Source: Verrucomicrobiota bacterium JB022
GTDB taxonomy: Bacteria > Verrucomicrobiota > Verrucomicrobiia > Opitutales > Oceanipulchritudinaceae
DNA: 64,000 bases
Direction: 5' to 3'
Assembly (NCBI GenBank): GCA_030673845.1
Contig: JAUTCQ010000013.1
Location: 288,001-352,000 of the forward strand
The notes under the pieces were generated by a model. It made no database searches. It saw nothing but the letters and a program-made list of their open reading frames with translations, and was not told the DNA's origin. Below, one piece after another: positions 16,581-25,855 of the stretch; the first letter of the stretch is position 1; each line of letters begins with the position of its first letter. Made by a program: the position numbers and the translations under genes.

Positions 16581-17177
16581 CTAGCTGCGCTTGCGGCGGT
16601 AGGAGGCGAGGCCGAGGGCGGCGAGGCCGCCGAGGAGGGCGTAGGTGGTGGGCTCGGGTACCACCGTGAGGCTGCCCAGGCCGTTGGCGTCGAAGACGAG
16701 GTATTGGTCGTCGAGCGGGTCGCTGGGGTCGCCGATGCCGATGTAGAACAGGCCCATCAGGCCGGATTCGTCGAATTGGTCGCCGATGAGGCTGATCGAG
16801 CCGGAGCCCATGCCGAGGGCGGTAAACTGCAGGGTGCCGAGGTTGATCGTGACGGTGGTGGCGCCGCCGTCGAGGTCGGCCAGGCCGACGACTTCATCGG
16901 CTTCGAGCGAGCCCGGGAACACTTCGTAGGGGCTGGCGTAGGTGAAGCCGTCGAAGCTGAACAGGGGGGAGGAGGCGACGCGGAAGCCGAACGAGGTCAG
17001 CTCTGCGTCGTAGCCCAGCTCGGCCTGCGCGTCGTAGATCGCGAAGACGTCGACCGTGAAGGTGTCGCCGACATCGACGGTCGTGCTGAGGGGCTGGAGG
17101 ACGATGGCCGGGTCGACGGCGGTCACGGTGGCGGCCGTGCTGCCGAGGAGGGCGAGGGTGGTGATAAGCTTATACAT
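16581..17177 (-). CDS. PEP-CTERM surface protein with cohesin-like domain
   Basis: 198 residues: signal peptide (1-20), one beta-sandwich domain (about 25-165), and a PEP-CTERM tail at 173-198 (VPEPTTYALLGGLAALGLA, then RRKRS). The domain starts VDVGDTFTVDVFA and continues with a FGFRV...LFSFDGF strand pattern and DLDGGATTVTINLGTLQFTALGMGSG, which resembles cohesin and related carbohydrate-binding folds. The exosortase at 3296 could process the tail. It lies 21 bases downstream of a dockerin-bearing RG lyase on the same strand, so the pair may form a surface enzyme-receptor couple. The cohesin assignment is by eye only. Confidence 0.78.
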   Translation of the reverse strand: MYKLITTLALLGSTAATVTAVDPAIVLQPLSTTVDVGDTFTVDVFAIYDAQAELGYDAELTSFGFRVASSPLFSFDGFTYASPYEVFPGSLEADEVVGLADLDGGATTVTINLGTLQFTALGMGSGSISLIGDQFDESGLMGLFYIGIGDPSDPLDDQYLVFDANGLGSLTVVPEPTTYALLGGLAALGLASYRRKRS

Positions 17178-17198
17178 GGAGTGAGTGATCGGAGAGGG

Positions 17199-20100
17199 TT
17201 AGGGTTGGCTTTGGAAGGCGGCGTAGTAGCCGCGCCAGAGGGCGTAGTCGACGTTGTCGACGCAGCCGTTGTCGTCGAGGTCGGCCGCGGGGTTGTAGCC
17301 GGGCTGGCCTTCGCAGCGGCGCAGGCTGGCGAGCAGGAGGTTCCGGTCGGCCACGTCCACGTCGTTATCGCCGTCGAGGTCGCCGGGGATGGAGGTGTCG
17401 ATGGTGAACTCGGTGCTGGAGCTGGCCAGGAGGTTGTCGTCGCCGTCGTAGGTGCGGAACTCCACCGTGTGGGCGCCGTCGCCGTTGACCACAAATGAGC
17501 TGACGTAGTCCGCCCAGGTACCGCCATCGACGCGGTATTCGTTGCGCAGCGGGCTGCGGAGGTTGGCGTTGAGGATCACGCGTACGCCGGTGGTGTAGCT
17601 GCCGCCGTCCATGAGGCCGACGAGCTCGGGCACCGGGTCGGTGAAGATGTCGGGCATGGCGACGGCGGGCATGTCGTGGCCGATGAAGAACGACGGGTGC
17701 GGGGGCTGGTTGTAGGCGCTGTTTTGCCAGGCTACGGCCACGCGGTAGGTCGGGTCGTGCATCAGGGTGGGGATGCGGATGGTGGTGGGGTAGGGCGTGG
17801 AGTAGATGCGCAGCTCGGTGTTGTCGTTGCTGCGGAGCATTACTTCTTCGCGCCAGTCGCCCATCAAGTCGGCCTGGAGTGCGGGGGTGGCCTTGCTGCC
17901 GTTGTTGGAGCTGGCGCCGTCGGCGATGAGCAGGGGCACTTCGGTCTGGTTGACCCAGTCCCACTTGCGCACGGAGTTGCCGTCCATCAGCTCGCTGAGG
18001 GGGTCGCCGTCCCAGTAGATCGAGAAGTTGATCGAGGGGCGCACGGTGCCGATGACTTCGCCGCTGGCGGCCCAGACGTTGAGGTTGGCCGCGCCCCAGG
18101 ACTCGGAGCCGGCGTAGTTCGGGTCGATATCGGCGGAGAGGCCGCGGCCGGTGTCGCTGCCGTTGAAGACGCCCCAGATGGTGGTGCCGGTGGCGGCATC
18201 GGACATGACGGAATGGAACTCCACGCCGCCGGATTCCTTGACGGAGAAGAGCTCCATGCCGGGGCGGCCGGGGATGAGGTCGCCATAATGCATGGCGTCG
18301 CCGTGGCCGAGGCCGCTGCTCCAGAGCACGCTGCCATCGTCGTCGAAGGTAATGGAGCCGTGCATCAGCTCGTCCTTGCCGTCGCCATCGACGTCGCCGA
18401 CGGAGGTCTGGTGGTTGCCTTGAGCGATGTATTGCTGGCCATCCACTTCGGTGTCGAAGACCCAGCGCTCGACGAGCTCGCCGTTGATCAGGTCGAAAGC
18501 GGCGATCACGGTGCGGCCGGGGCCCTGGCCCGATTGGCCGCCGTAGTAGCCGCGGGCAGCGTAAACGCTCGGGCGCACCCCGTCGAAATAGGCGATGCCA
18601 GCGTTGAAGCGGTCGACGCGGTTGCCGTAGGTGTCGCCCCACACGGTGAGGCTGCCGCGCTGGGGTACGTAGTCGATCGTGTCGATGATCGAGCCGTCGG
18701 TGCCGCGGAAGGCGGTGTAGTATTCGGGCCCTTCGAGGATGTAGCCGTCGGTCCTGCGGTAGTCGGCATTGATGTCGCCGATGACGGTGCCCTGGCCGTC
18801 GATGGTGGCGTCGGCCGTCTTGCAGACGACTTCGGCCATGCCATCGCCGTCGAGGTCGTAGACCATGAACTGGGTGTAGTGGGCCCCGGCGCGGATGTTG
18901 CGGCCGAGGTCGATCCGCCACAGCTGGGTGCCGTCGAGCTCGTAGGCGTCGAGGTAGACGTTTCCGGTGTAGCCGTCCTGCGCATTGTCCTTGGCGTTGG
19001 TCGGGTCCCACTTCAGCACGATTTCATATTCGCCGTCGCCGTCGAGGTCGCCCACGCTGGCGTCGTTGGCCACGTAGGAGTAGGGGTCGTTGAGCGGGGT
19101 GGTGCCGCCGGGCGGGGCCTGGATCGGCACGCTGTGGTAGCCGTTTTCGAGCACACGGGCGATTTCGCCCTGCGGGATCTCATAGGCGCCGAGTACAGTG
19201 CGGACCTCGTAGGTGGAGGCGGTGGTGCCGTTGGGGTCGAAGTGATTCGTGGCACCGGTGATGGGCGTGTTGTTGAGGCGCTGACCGTCGCGGTAGATGC
19301 GGAAGCTCGTGGCGTCGCCATCGGTGCCGAGCAGGCGCCAGCTCACGAGCATGCCGCCCGAGCTGGGCACGGCGACCGGGGCGCGCGTGATGTTCTCCAT
19401 CTGCCGGTAGGTGTGCAGGGTCGCATCGACGCCGAAAGTGGCCGAGGCGGCGGAGAGCCCGGCGGCGCCAGCCGTCTTCACTTGGTAGTAATAGGCGTTT
19501 TGCGGCATTACCGCGTAGGTGTCGTTCAGCGAGTTACTCTCGGTGATGCCGACGAGGGTATAGCCGTCGTTCGCACGGGTTGAGCGGTAGACGTAGTAGG
19601 CTTGCGCACCGACCACGGCGTCCCAGCTCAGCTCGGTCGAGTAGAGCGTGTTGCCGACCAGCGAGAGGTTTTGCGGCGCGGCCGGCAGGGTGCCGGAGAC
19701 GAAGCGCGGGCCCACCTCGTGCGTGGCGCTAGCGGCGGAGATGCCGCCGGCGCCGATCGTGCGTACCCGGTAGTAATAGCTACGGTAGCCTTCCACTGCG
19801 CTGTCGGTATAGGCAGGGGCGGCCACGGTATCGACGAGGCTGAAGTCGCGGTCGGGGTGGATGGAGCGGTAGACGTCGTAGAGGAAGGCGCCCGGTGCGG
19901 GGCTCCAGGTGATCTGGACCGTGCTGGGGGTGGCGCTGGCGGTGGCAAAGCCTTGGGGGGCGGGGGGCAGGCCGGCGTTGGTGTCGCGCACTTCCACACG
20001 GTGCTCGGTCGTGGTGACGGAGGTGCCGGCAGAGGTGGTGACGCTTACGGTGTAGAAATAGACGCCGTAGAGCGCGACATCGTCGTCGAAAAAGCTCGTG

Positions 20101-20957
20101 CTGGCAGTCGTGTCGAGGAGCGTGGCTTCCTCTTCATCGGCCGCGCGGCGGTAGACCTGGTAGGAGATGGCGCCGTCGCTCGGGTCCCAGCCGATCGTCA
20201 GCGTCGGGTCGGCTGAATAGTTGATGCCGCTGGTCGAAAGGCCGTCGGGCGGCGAGGGCAGGCTGGCGTCGGAGAAGGCGACCTCAAGTGTCGGGCGCAG
20301 CGTCTCGTCGGTCGTGTAAGTGCCGGAGGCGAGGCTGTAGCTCTTGTCGTTGCTGCCGCCCTGGCTGGGCATGGTGATGAGGAAGGTGACCATGCCGCCC
20401 TCGGCCACGCGGTCTTGCAAAAAGGCCTCCAGTTCGTCGCCGCTGAGGGTGATCGTGTTGCCGGCGATGCTTTCCAGCACGCTGAAGTCGGCCACGTTGC
20501 TGAGGTTGACGGGCGAGGCACCGGGGGTGGAGGCTCCGTCGTTGAACATCGCGGGATCGAACTCGGCCCCATAGGCAAAGGTGCCGGCGGTCCAGTCCTG
20601 GGCGAGGTTGCCGTCTGCATCGAGCAGGCCGAAGATCGCGACGCGTCCTTCGTTGGCGGTATCCCCGCTCACCTTGTTGAAGCGCAGCGAGGCCGTCTGG
20701 ATAATGTCGGTCGTTTCGAGGCTGGAAAGGTCGAAACGCAGATAGGCGACGTTGTTGCGCACGGCGTTGGCCGAAAAGTCGCGCATGCGGATGTAGATCG
20801 TCTCGCCGACGCCGCCGGTGGAGATGGAAGGCGAGCCGTCGTTGCCGGAGATATTGACCGAAGCCTGCTCGATCGGGATGACCGCGAGCGACTCCGCGTG
20901 GAGAGAGGGATAGAGGGTAAGCGGTAGCACAACCACCGCCAGGTGGGTCTTCTTCAT
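17199..20957 (-). CDS. Rhamnogalacturonan lyase, PL11 family, multimodular with C-terminal dockerin
   Basis: 1252 residues from the ATG at 20957 (signal peptide MKKTHLAVVVLPLTLYPSLHA). Order: DNRLRE/CBM-like domain (~25-230), three fibronectin-III repeats (~232-510), PL11 catalytic propeller (~515-1105: MENITRAPVA, VGDLDGDGEYEIVLKWDPTN, YDLDGDGMAEVVCKTAD, SVGDVDGDGKDELMHG), an Ig-like segment (~1110-1185), and a type I dockerin with two Ca-binding loops (GDLDGDNDVDVADRN at ~1190, ADLDDNGCVDNVDYALW). PL11 enzymes cut the rhamnose-galacturonate backbone of pectin RG-I by beta-elimination. It heads a two-gene unit with the cohesin-like PEP-CTERM gene. The repeated DxDxDG loops bind Ca in the family. 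Confidence 0.92.
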   Translation of the reverse strand: MKKTHLAVVVLPLTLYPSLHAESLAVIPIEQASVNISGNDGSPSISTGGVGETIYIRMRDFSANAVRNNVAYLRFDLSSLETTDIIQTASLRFNKVSGDTANEGRVAIFGLLDADGNLAQDWTAGTFAYGAEFDPAMFNDGASTPGASPVNLSNVADFSVLESIAGNTITLSGDELEAFLQDRVAEGGMVTFLITMPSQGGSNDKSYSLASGTYTTDETLRPTLEVAFSDASLPSPPDGLSTSGINYSADPTLTIGWDPSDGAISYQVYRRAADEEEATLLDTTASTSFFDDDVALYGVYFYTVSVTTSAGTSVTTTEHRVEVRDTNAGLPPAPQGFATASATPSTVQITWSPAPGAFLYDVYRSIHPDRDFSLVDTVAAPAYTDSAVEGYRSYYYRVRTIGAGGISAASATHEVGPRFVSGTLPAAPQNLSLVGNTLYSTELSWDAVVGAQAYYVYRSTRANDGYTLVGITESNSLNDTYAVMPQNAYYYQVKTAGAAGLSAASATFGVDATLHTYRQMENITRAPVAVPSSGGMLVSWRLLGTDGDATSFRIYRDGQRLNNTPITGATNHFDPNGTTASTYEVRTVLGAYEIPQGEIARVLENGYHSVPIQAPPGGTTPLNDPYSYVANDASVGDLDGDGEYEIVLKWDPTNAKDNAQDGYTGNVYLDAYELDGTQLWRIDLGRNIRAGAHYTQFMVYDLDGDGMAEVVCKTADATIDGQGTVIGDINADYRRTDGYILEGPEYYTAFRGTDGSIIDTIDYVPQRGSLTVWGDTYGNRVDRFNAGIAYFDGVRPSVYAARGYYGGQSGQGPGRTVIAAFDLINGELVERWVFDTEVDGQQYIAQGNHQTSVGDVDGDGKDELMHGSITFDDDGSVLWSSGLGHGDAMHYGDLIPGRPGMELFSVKESGGVEFHSVMSDAATGTTIWGVFNGSDTGRGLSADIDPNYAGSESWGAANLNVWAASGEVIGTVRPSINFSIYWDGDPLSELMDGNSVRKWDWVNQTEVPLLIADGASSNNGSKATPALQADLMGDWREEVMLRSNDNTELRIYSTPYPTTIRIPTLMHDPTYRVAVAWQNSAYNQPPHPSFFIGHDMPAVAMPDIFTDPVPELVGLMDGGSYTTGVRVILNANLRSPLRNEYRVDGGTWADYVSSFVVNGDGAHTVEFRTYDGDDNLLASSSTEFTIDTSIPGDLDGDNDVDVADRNLLLASLRRCEGQPGYNPAADLDDNGCVDNVDYALWRGYYAAFQSQP

Positions 20958-21204
20958 GAGTAGAGCGGGAGTTCGCGTTTCCGGCATCGAGCGCTGGAAC
21001 GCGAGGAGTGGGGGGTATGATAGGTTGGGTAGGGTAAGAGCGCCGGGCCGAGGCCGCAGGTGCTCCACCGTGCACGCTAACCGCCCCCCCCGCTCACCGA
21101 CAAATCACGCAAAATCGGACAGTATGAGCGAAACCGGTGTCGTAGGTCTTGTACTTTAGCCCGTGCTTGGGAAGGTTTGGCTGGGAGGGGTGAGGCCTCC
21201 CTCT

Positions 21205-21332
21205 CTGGGAGTGCGGCGCTCCGCGCCGATCTGGATATTGAAACCATAGCGGCAAGCAAGGTCCGACTAGCTCAGGCAGGGGCGCGGGCCACGTGCGAAA
21301 AACCAGATCGGTGCGAAGCACCGCACTCCCAG
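21205..21332. repeat. REPIN copy R2, 3' flank of the RAYT gene
   Basis: Left REP: ctgggagtg, hairpin cggcgctccgcgccg, atctggat. Right REP: ccagat, hairpin cggtgcgaagcaccg, cactcccag. The spacer is about 70 bases. It is nearly identical throughout to copy R3 at 22002, differing at only a few positions. The 20958-21204 stretch to its left holds the RG-lyase upstream region, with no other gene seen. Confidence 0.9.
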
Positions 21333-21385
21333 AGCGCCAAATATCGTGGAGGTCTGCAGTTTCGCTTTAGCTATCCCCGAGCGGG

Positions 21386-21942
21386 CTAGAGATCGAAGAC
21401 TTTCAAGCGATCGGTCCTGATCCCGTAGATACTGCGTACAGTGGAGGCTGCACAAGTCGTCTCAAACCAGCGAGCAGAGCACCAACGGTATTCGTTGGCC
21501 ACGCGTACCAGCCCGTGGTGCACGGCATTCTGGTGAACGTAGCAGAGGCGAGCCAGTAGCTGCTCTGGTGGGTGAGGCGCGTCTCCCAGAAGTTGTGCCA
21601 CACTTTTCGTCCGCGCGCTCCGTCTTGCCGATTGACCCAAGCGGCTGATTTTTGGTGCAGCTCGGCCAGGAACACTGCCAGCCCCTCTGCACCGTCGGGC
21701 GGAGAATGGGCAACAAAGTGGTAGTGGTTGGGGAAAACGGCCCAAGCCTCGAGCTGCCATCCGTATTTTCGGGCATATTTCAGCAGGCCGCCCTGAAGTG
21801 CATCCAGATAAGATTCCTGATGGAAGAAGGGCTGCTTCAGGTAGGTTCCACTTGTCACCATATAGGTGCCCGCTTCGCTCACATGGTGGAGAGGGGCGTG
21901 CGGCCAAGGGATTCTTTCTGCAGCGGGAGGCGGATGCGACAT
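21386..21942 (-). pseudogene. REP-associated tyrosine transposase (RAYT), frameshifted
   Basis: The start at 21942 reads through the Y1 transposase HUH motif (FPNHYHFVAH) to ETRLTHQSSY. At about 21555/21556 the frame is lost. The remaining conserved end (LARLCYVHQNAVHHGLV...YRWCSARWFE, to the TAG at 21386) is in the -1 frame, consistent with loss of one base from an original tac-ctg-gct-cgc. The joined product would be about 185 residues, normal for a RAYT. RAYTs bind and move REP sequences; this one lies between two REPINs. Either the gene is dead or the base is a sequencing error. Confidence 0.88.
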
Positions 21943-22001
21943 CGGCAGACGATCCTCTAAGGAGCCCTCTCACGCCTGTCGCTCCCATAATCGAGTGTGC
22001 T

Positions 22002-22129
22002 CTGGGAGTGCGGCGCTCCGCGCCGATCTGGATCTTGAAACCGTAGCGGCAAGCAAGATCCGACTAGCTCAGGCAGGGGCGCGGGCCACGTACGAAAAAC
22101 CAGATCGGTGCGAAGCACCGCATTCCCAG
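22002..22129. repeat. REPIN copy R3, 5' flank of the RAYT gene
   Basis: Same design and orientation as R2. ctgggagtg with hairpin cggcgctccgcgccg on the left; hairpin cggtgcgaagcaccg and cattcccag on the right. It sits 60 bases upstream of the RAYT start, so the transposase is bracketed by R2 and R3. Confidence 0.9.
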
Positions 22130-22162
22130 GGTACGTTAGGTGCTCGTTCAACCGCCCCCCCC

Positions 22163-22747
22163 TTAAATCACTCCCGCGTCGAGAGCGTCCCAGAGGTAGC
22201 GGGCGAGAGTGGTGCGATAGGGGCGGGCGGCTTCCGGGTTGCTGAGGTCGAGCCCATAGCGCTCCTGGCAGAGCTTGAGCGCACGCACCATGGCACCATC
22301 GGTATGGGGAAAGACGTCGGGCAGGCCAAAGTAGAAGATTGCCAGGATATCCGCTGACCAGATGGAAAGTCCCCAGTGTTGCGATACTTCGCGCCGTAGC
22401 TCGTCGATTTCCAGTTGGCGCCAGCCTTCGATGGTCGCTGTGTGCTGCGCGTAATGGCGCCCGAAACGCTGAATGGCATCCGCCTTGCGGCGCGAGAGCC
22501 CGCACGCGAGCATCGTCTCGGTCGGTAGCAGGCAGGGGCGGTTGTGCCCCTCCACTTGCGCGGCCTGTTCGAGTCGGGCAAAAATTTTGTCAGCCGAGGT
22601 GCGGGAGAGCATCTGACCGGTGACGATCCGCGCCACCGAGTCGGCTACCGCTTCATTGCGAATCGGGAGTGGCTCGAGTGGCCCGATGCGGCGCAAGACA
22701 GGCTCCAGCGCGGTGTAGTGATGGAGCAGGTGATTGAACTCGTGCAT
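22163..22747 (-). CDS. DNA-3-methyladenine glycosylase-like HhH-GPD protein
   Basis: 194 residues of the HhH-GPD superfamily, AlkA-like. The N-terminal half has VADSVARIVTGQMLSRTSADKI. The helix-hairpin-helix region is ACGLSRRKADAIQRFG, and the catalytic Asp is probably in PHTDGAMVRAL. Such enzymes remove alkylated bases from DNA in base-excision repair. It is short compared with E. coli AlkA (282), lacking the N-terminal domain, like several bacterial small homologues. It is a single gene between R3 and the divergent symporter gene. Confidence 0.82.
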   Translation of the reverse strand: MHEFNHLLHHYTALEPVLRRIGPLEPLPIRNEAVADSVARIVTGQMLSRTSADKIFARLEQAAQVEGHNRPCLLPTETMLACGLSRRKADAIQRFGRHYAQHTATIEGWRQLEIDELRREVSQHWGLSIWSADILAIFYFGLPDVFPHTDGAMVRALKLCQERYGLDLSNPEAARPYRTTLARYLWDALDAGVI

Positions 22748-22956
22748 GCGTCGAAAAGGGGGGGCAGGTTGCTGACTTAGCTTCCATGGGATTTCATTTG
22801 ACTGTCAAGTGAGATGGGCATTTCCATCAGGAGCGTACCTTTGCAGGCTTCGCGCAGGTCAGGCAGCAGTGGTGGCCAGGCTGCCTGGCACCCCCCTTCG
22901 TTTTTCCGCGCCACCCCTTTTTTCGAACTGTACCCCACTCCACCCAAGGAGACCCC

Positions 22957-24642
22957 ATGCATTGGTTAGACTGGTCAATCATCGCGCTCTATTTCTTTTT
23001 TATAGCGGGCATTACCCTCTGGGCAGGGCGCCAGAACAACAGCACGGAAGACTACTTCCTGGCCGGTCGTCACGCCGGCTTCTTCCTCATCGGTGCTTCG
23101 ATTTTCTCCTCCAACATCGGTTCGGAGCACATCGTGGGCCTCGCCGGTTCGGGCGCCTCGACGGGCCTGGCGATGGCGCACTGGGAGTTGCACGCCTGGG
23201 TACTCGTGATCCTGGCCTACATCTTCGTGCCGTTTTACTACAAGTCGGGCGTTTACACGATGCCCGAGTATCTGGAGCGCCGCTTCGGCCCCACTTCACG
23301 GTGGATCCTGAGCATCGTGTCGCTCACGGCCTACGTGCTGACGAAGGTCAGCGTCACGATTTACGCGGGCGCGCTCGTATTTGAATCGCTGTTGCCGACG
23401 ACCTTCGGTACGCCGGAAAACGCCTTCTGGGTGGGGGCATTCTCGACCGTTATCCTCACCGGTATCTACACCGTCATCGGCGGGATGCGGGCGGTTATCT
23501 ACACCGAGGCCCCGCAGGCCGTGCTGCTGATCATCGGCTCCTGCATCATCACTTTCATTGGCCTGCACCATCTCGGTGGCTGGGGCGAACTCGTGGCCAT
23601 GGCTTCGGAGCGCAAGGAAGAGCTGGCCCTATGGCGCCCGCTCGACGATCCCGACCTGCCCTGGCTGGCCGTGCTGATCGCCTCGCCCATCATCGGTATC
23701 TGGTACTGGTGTACCGACCAATATATCGTGCAGCGCACCCTCACTGGTCGCAACCTGAAGGAAGCCCGTCGCGGTGCGCTCTTCGGCGGCTTGCTCAAGG
23801 TGACCCCCGTGCTGATCTTCCTCATCCCCGGCCTCATCGGCTGGGCGCTGCACCAGAAGGGCATCATCAGCATTGAGACGGTGATGGGTGCGGATGGCTC
23901 CGAAGTGATCGTGGGCGACAAGATTTTCCCGACCATGGTCTCCGAGCTGCTGCCGATCGGCCTGCGCGGCCTGATCATCGCCTGTATGCTGGCGGCCCTC
24001 ATGAGTTCGCTGGCTTCGCTCTTCAACTCGTGCGCCACGCTCTTCACGGTCGACATCTACGAAAAGCTGAAGCCCAACCAGAGCCAGGGCCACTATGTGC
24101 TCGTGGGCCGGCTCGCGACCACCGTGGTGGTGGGCCTCGGCATCCTCTGGATCCCGATCATGCGCGCCATCTCCAGCGGCGGTTTGTATGACTACCTGCA
24201 AGGCGTGCAGGGCTACCTCGCCCCGCCCATCGCCGCCGTGTTCCTGCTCGGCCTCTTCTGGAAGCGCATCAACTCGGCCGGTGCCGCCTGGTGCCTGGGC
24301 CTAGGCTTCACCCTGGGCATGTCCAAGCTGGCGATCGAGAGCATCTTCGGCACGGCAGCGGGCAAGGTCTCCAACCCGGCCTTCCTCGCAGCGATTGGGG
24401 ACTTTAACAAGTTCTACGCCGCCGGTGTGCTCTTCCTGATCAGCATCTTTATCCTGATCGCAGTCTCGTTCATGACGAAGGCCCCCGCCGCGATCAAGAC
24501 CGACAAGCTCACCTACGCCTCTGTCAGCGGCGATCCCGAAGTCAAGGAAAGCTGGGATGTCGGCAACACGATCCTCGCGACCGTGGTGCTCCTGCTGGTG
24601 CTCGGCATGTATGGTTACTTCACCTTCTGGCTTAGCTTCTAG
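22957..24642 (+). CDS. Sodium:solute symporter, SSS family
   Basis: 561 residues with about 13-14 TM segments. The N-terminus has WAGRQNNSTEDYFLAGRHAGF and NIGSEHIVGLAGSGAS, the SSS/SGLT signature regions; LMSSLASLFNSCATLFTVDIY is the conserved TM8-type stretch with the Na2-site Ser/Thr residues. A good Shine-Dalgarno (caaggag) precedes the ATG. Members carry sugars or other small nutrients with Na+. A sugar substrate is plausible because the pectin lyase lies 2 kb away. A strong terminator follows. Confidence 0.9.
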   Translation: MHWLDWSIIALYFFFIAGITLWAGRQNNSTEDYFLAGRHAGFFLIGASIFSSNIGSEHIVGLAGSGASTGLAMAHWELHAWVLVILAYIFVPFYYKSGVYTMPEYLERRFGPTSRWILSIVSLTAYVLTKVSVTIYAGALVFESLLPTTFGTPENAFWVGAFSTVILTGIYTVIGGMRAVIYTEAPQAVLLIIGSCIITFIGLHHLGGWGELVAMASERKEELALWRPLDDPDLPWLAVLIASPIIGIWYWCTDQYIVQRTLTGRNLKEARRGALFGGLLKVTPVLIFLIPGLIGWALHQKGIISIETVMGADGSEVIVGDKIFPTMVSELLPIGLRGLIIACMLAALMSSLASLFNSCATLFTVDIYEKLKPNQSQGHYVLVGRLATTVVVGLGILWIPIMRAISSGGLYDYLQGVQGYLAPPIAAVFLLGLFWKRINSAGAAWCLGLGFTLGMSKLAIESIFGTAAGKVSNPAFLAAIGDFNKFYAAGVLFLISIFILIAVSFMTKAPAAIKTDKLTYASVSGDPEVKESWDVGNTILATVVLLLVLGMYGYFTFWLSF

Positions 24643-24661
24643 CCAAGGTTTATTCCAAAGC

Positions 24662-24696
24662 AAAAGGCACTCCTGTTGATCGGGAGTGCCTTTTTT
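24662..24696 (+). terminator. Rho-independent terminator of the symporter gene
   Basis: Stem aggcactcc / gggagtgcct with loop tgttgatc, preceded by As and followed by six Ts; the best-formed terminator in the window. It lies 20 bases after the symporter stop. Confidence 0.95.
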
Positions 24697-24802
24697 GTCG
24701 GAAAATGGGGGGGAACAGGAGTTGGAGGAGTTTAAGGAGTCAGAAGCAAAAGGATATGCTCTGGGGCTCTAGTAACTTTCTGAATTCCTGTTCCAGAAAC
24801 CT

Positions 24803-25789
24803 CTACTCCGCGTGTCGGTCCAGGAACTTGCGGTAGGGTGGGAAGAAGCGGTCGAAGGCCTCGATGTGGGGCAGGTGGCCGATGCCGTCCAGCTCGACCA
24901 GCTTGGCGTCGGGGATCGCCTTTTTGGCCGCGCGGCCCAGCTTCGGATAATTGCCGAGGTCCTGCTGGTCCTCCTTCGAGGCGCGGCCCTTGCCGATGGC
25001 CGTGCGGTCGCGCTGGCCGATGATCAGCAGGGTAGGGGCCTCGATGTCACCAAATTCGTAGACCACTGGCTGCGTGAAGACCATGTCGGAGGTCAGGGCC
25101 TGGTTCCAGGCCATGCGCGGGTAGTCGTCGCCCTCGATGAACGAGGTGAGCTGCTCGACCCACGGGTCGTAGGCTTCCTTCCACTGGCCGTCATAGTAAA
25201 ACTCGAGCTGGTATTGGCGGATCTGTTCCGGCGTCTTGTTCAGCTCTTCCTGATAGCCCTCGTCGATCGGCTGGTAGGGCACGCCCTTGGCCTTCCAGTC
25301 TTCGAGACCGATCGGGTTCATCAAGGTCAGCGTCACCGTTTCATCCGGGAACATCAGGGCGTAGCGGGTGGCGACCATGCCGCCCATTGAGTGGCCGAGT
25401 ACGTGTGCCTCGTCGACGCCCAACTGCTTCAGCAGCTCGTGCGTATTGGTCGCGAGCTGTTGAAACGAATACTGGTAATGCTCCGGCTTGGTCGACTTGC
25501 CGAAGCCGATCTGGTCGGGGATGACCACGCGGTAGCCCGCCTGGCTCAGCTGCTCGGCCGTCTGCTCGAAGTATGAGCCGGAGAAGTTTTTGCCATGGAG
25601 CAGCAGCACGGTGCCCTGCGGCTCACCCTTGGCCGGCACGTCCATATACACCATTTCGAGCTCTTGTTGCTGGCTCTCAAAGGTATATGTCTGCTCCGGG
25701 AAGGGATAATCGAAGTCTTCCAGCCGGATGTTGGCACTGAGAGCCGACGCCACCGACGCCAGCCCGAGGAGAACAAGGGAACGAACCAT
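24803..25789 (-). CDS. Secreted alpha/beta hydrolase
   Basis: 328 residues from the ATG at 25789, starting a signal peptide (MVRSLVLLGLASVASALSA). The nucleophile elbow is GHSMGG, the oxyanion strand reads LLLHGKNFSGSYF, the acid lies in LLIIGQRDRTA and the catalytic His in GIGHLPHIE. This is the epoxide-hydrolase/esterase type of the fold. The region after the elbow (about 170-245) forms a lid-like cap. The substrate is unknown. It is transcribed alone. Confidence 0.85.
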   Translation of the reverse strand: MVRSLVLLGLASVASALSANIRLEDFDYPFPEQTYTFESQQQELEMVYMDVPAKGEPQGTVLLLHGKNFSGSYFEQTAEQLSQAGYRVVIPDQIGFGKSTKPEHYQYSFQQLATNTHELLKQLGVDEAHVLGHSMGGMVATRYALMFPDETVTLTLMNPIGLEDWKAKGVPYQPIDEGYQEELNKTPEQIRQYQLEFYYDGQWKEAYDPWVEQLTSFIEGDDYPRMAWNQALTSDMVFTQPVVYEFGDIEAPTLLIIGQRDRTAIGKGRASKEDQQDLGNYPKLGRAAKKAIPDAKLVELDGIGHLPHIEAFDRFFPPYRKFLDRHAE

Positions 25790-25855
25790 ACCTACGGGTA
25801 CGGGGCCGCAGGCTTCGCGCAACTGGATGGCGTCAAAATTGCGGCTTGTCGCTCT

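Noticed and set aside
17676-19583. A 635-codon plus-strand frame within the RG lyase gene
   Set aside because: Low-complexity Gly/Val/Ala/Asp translation opposite the DxDxDG repeats; an antisense artefact.
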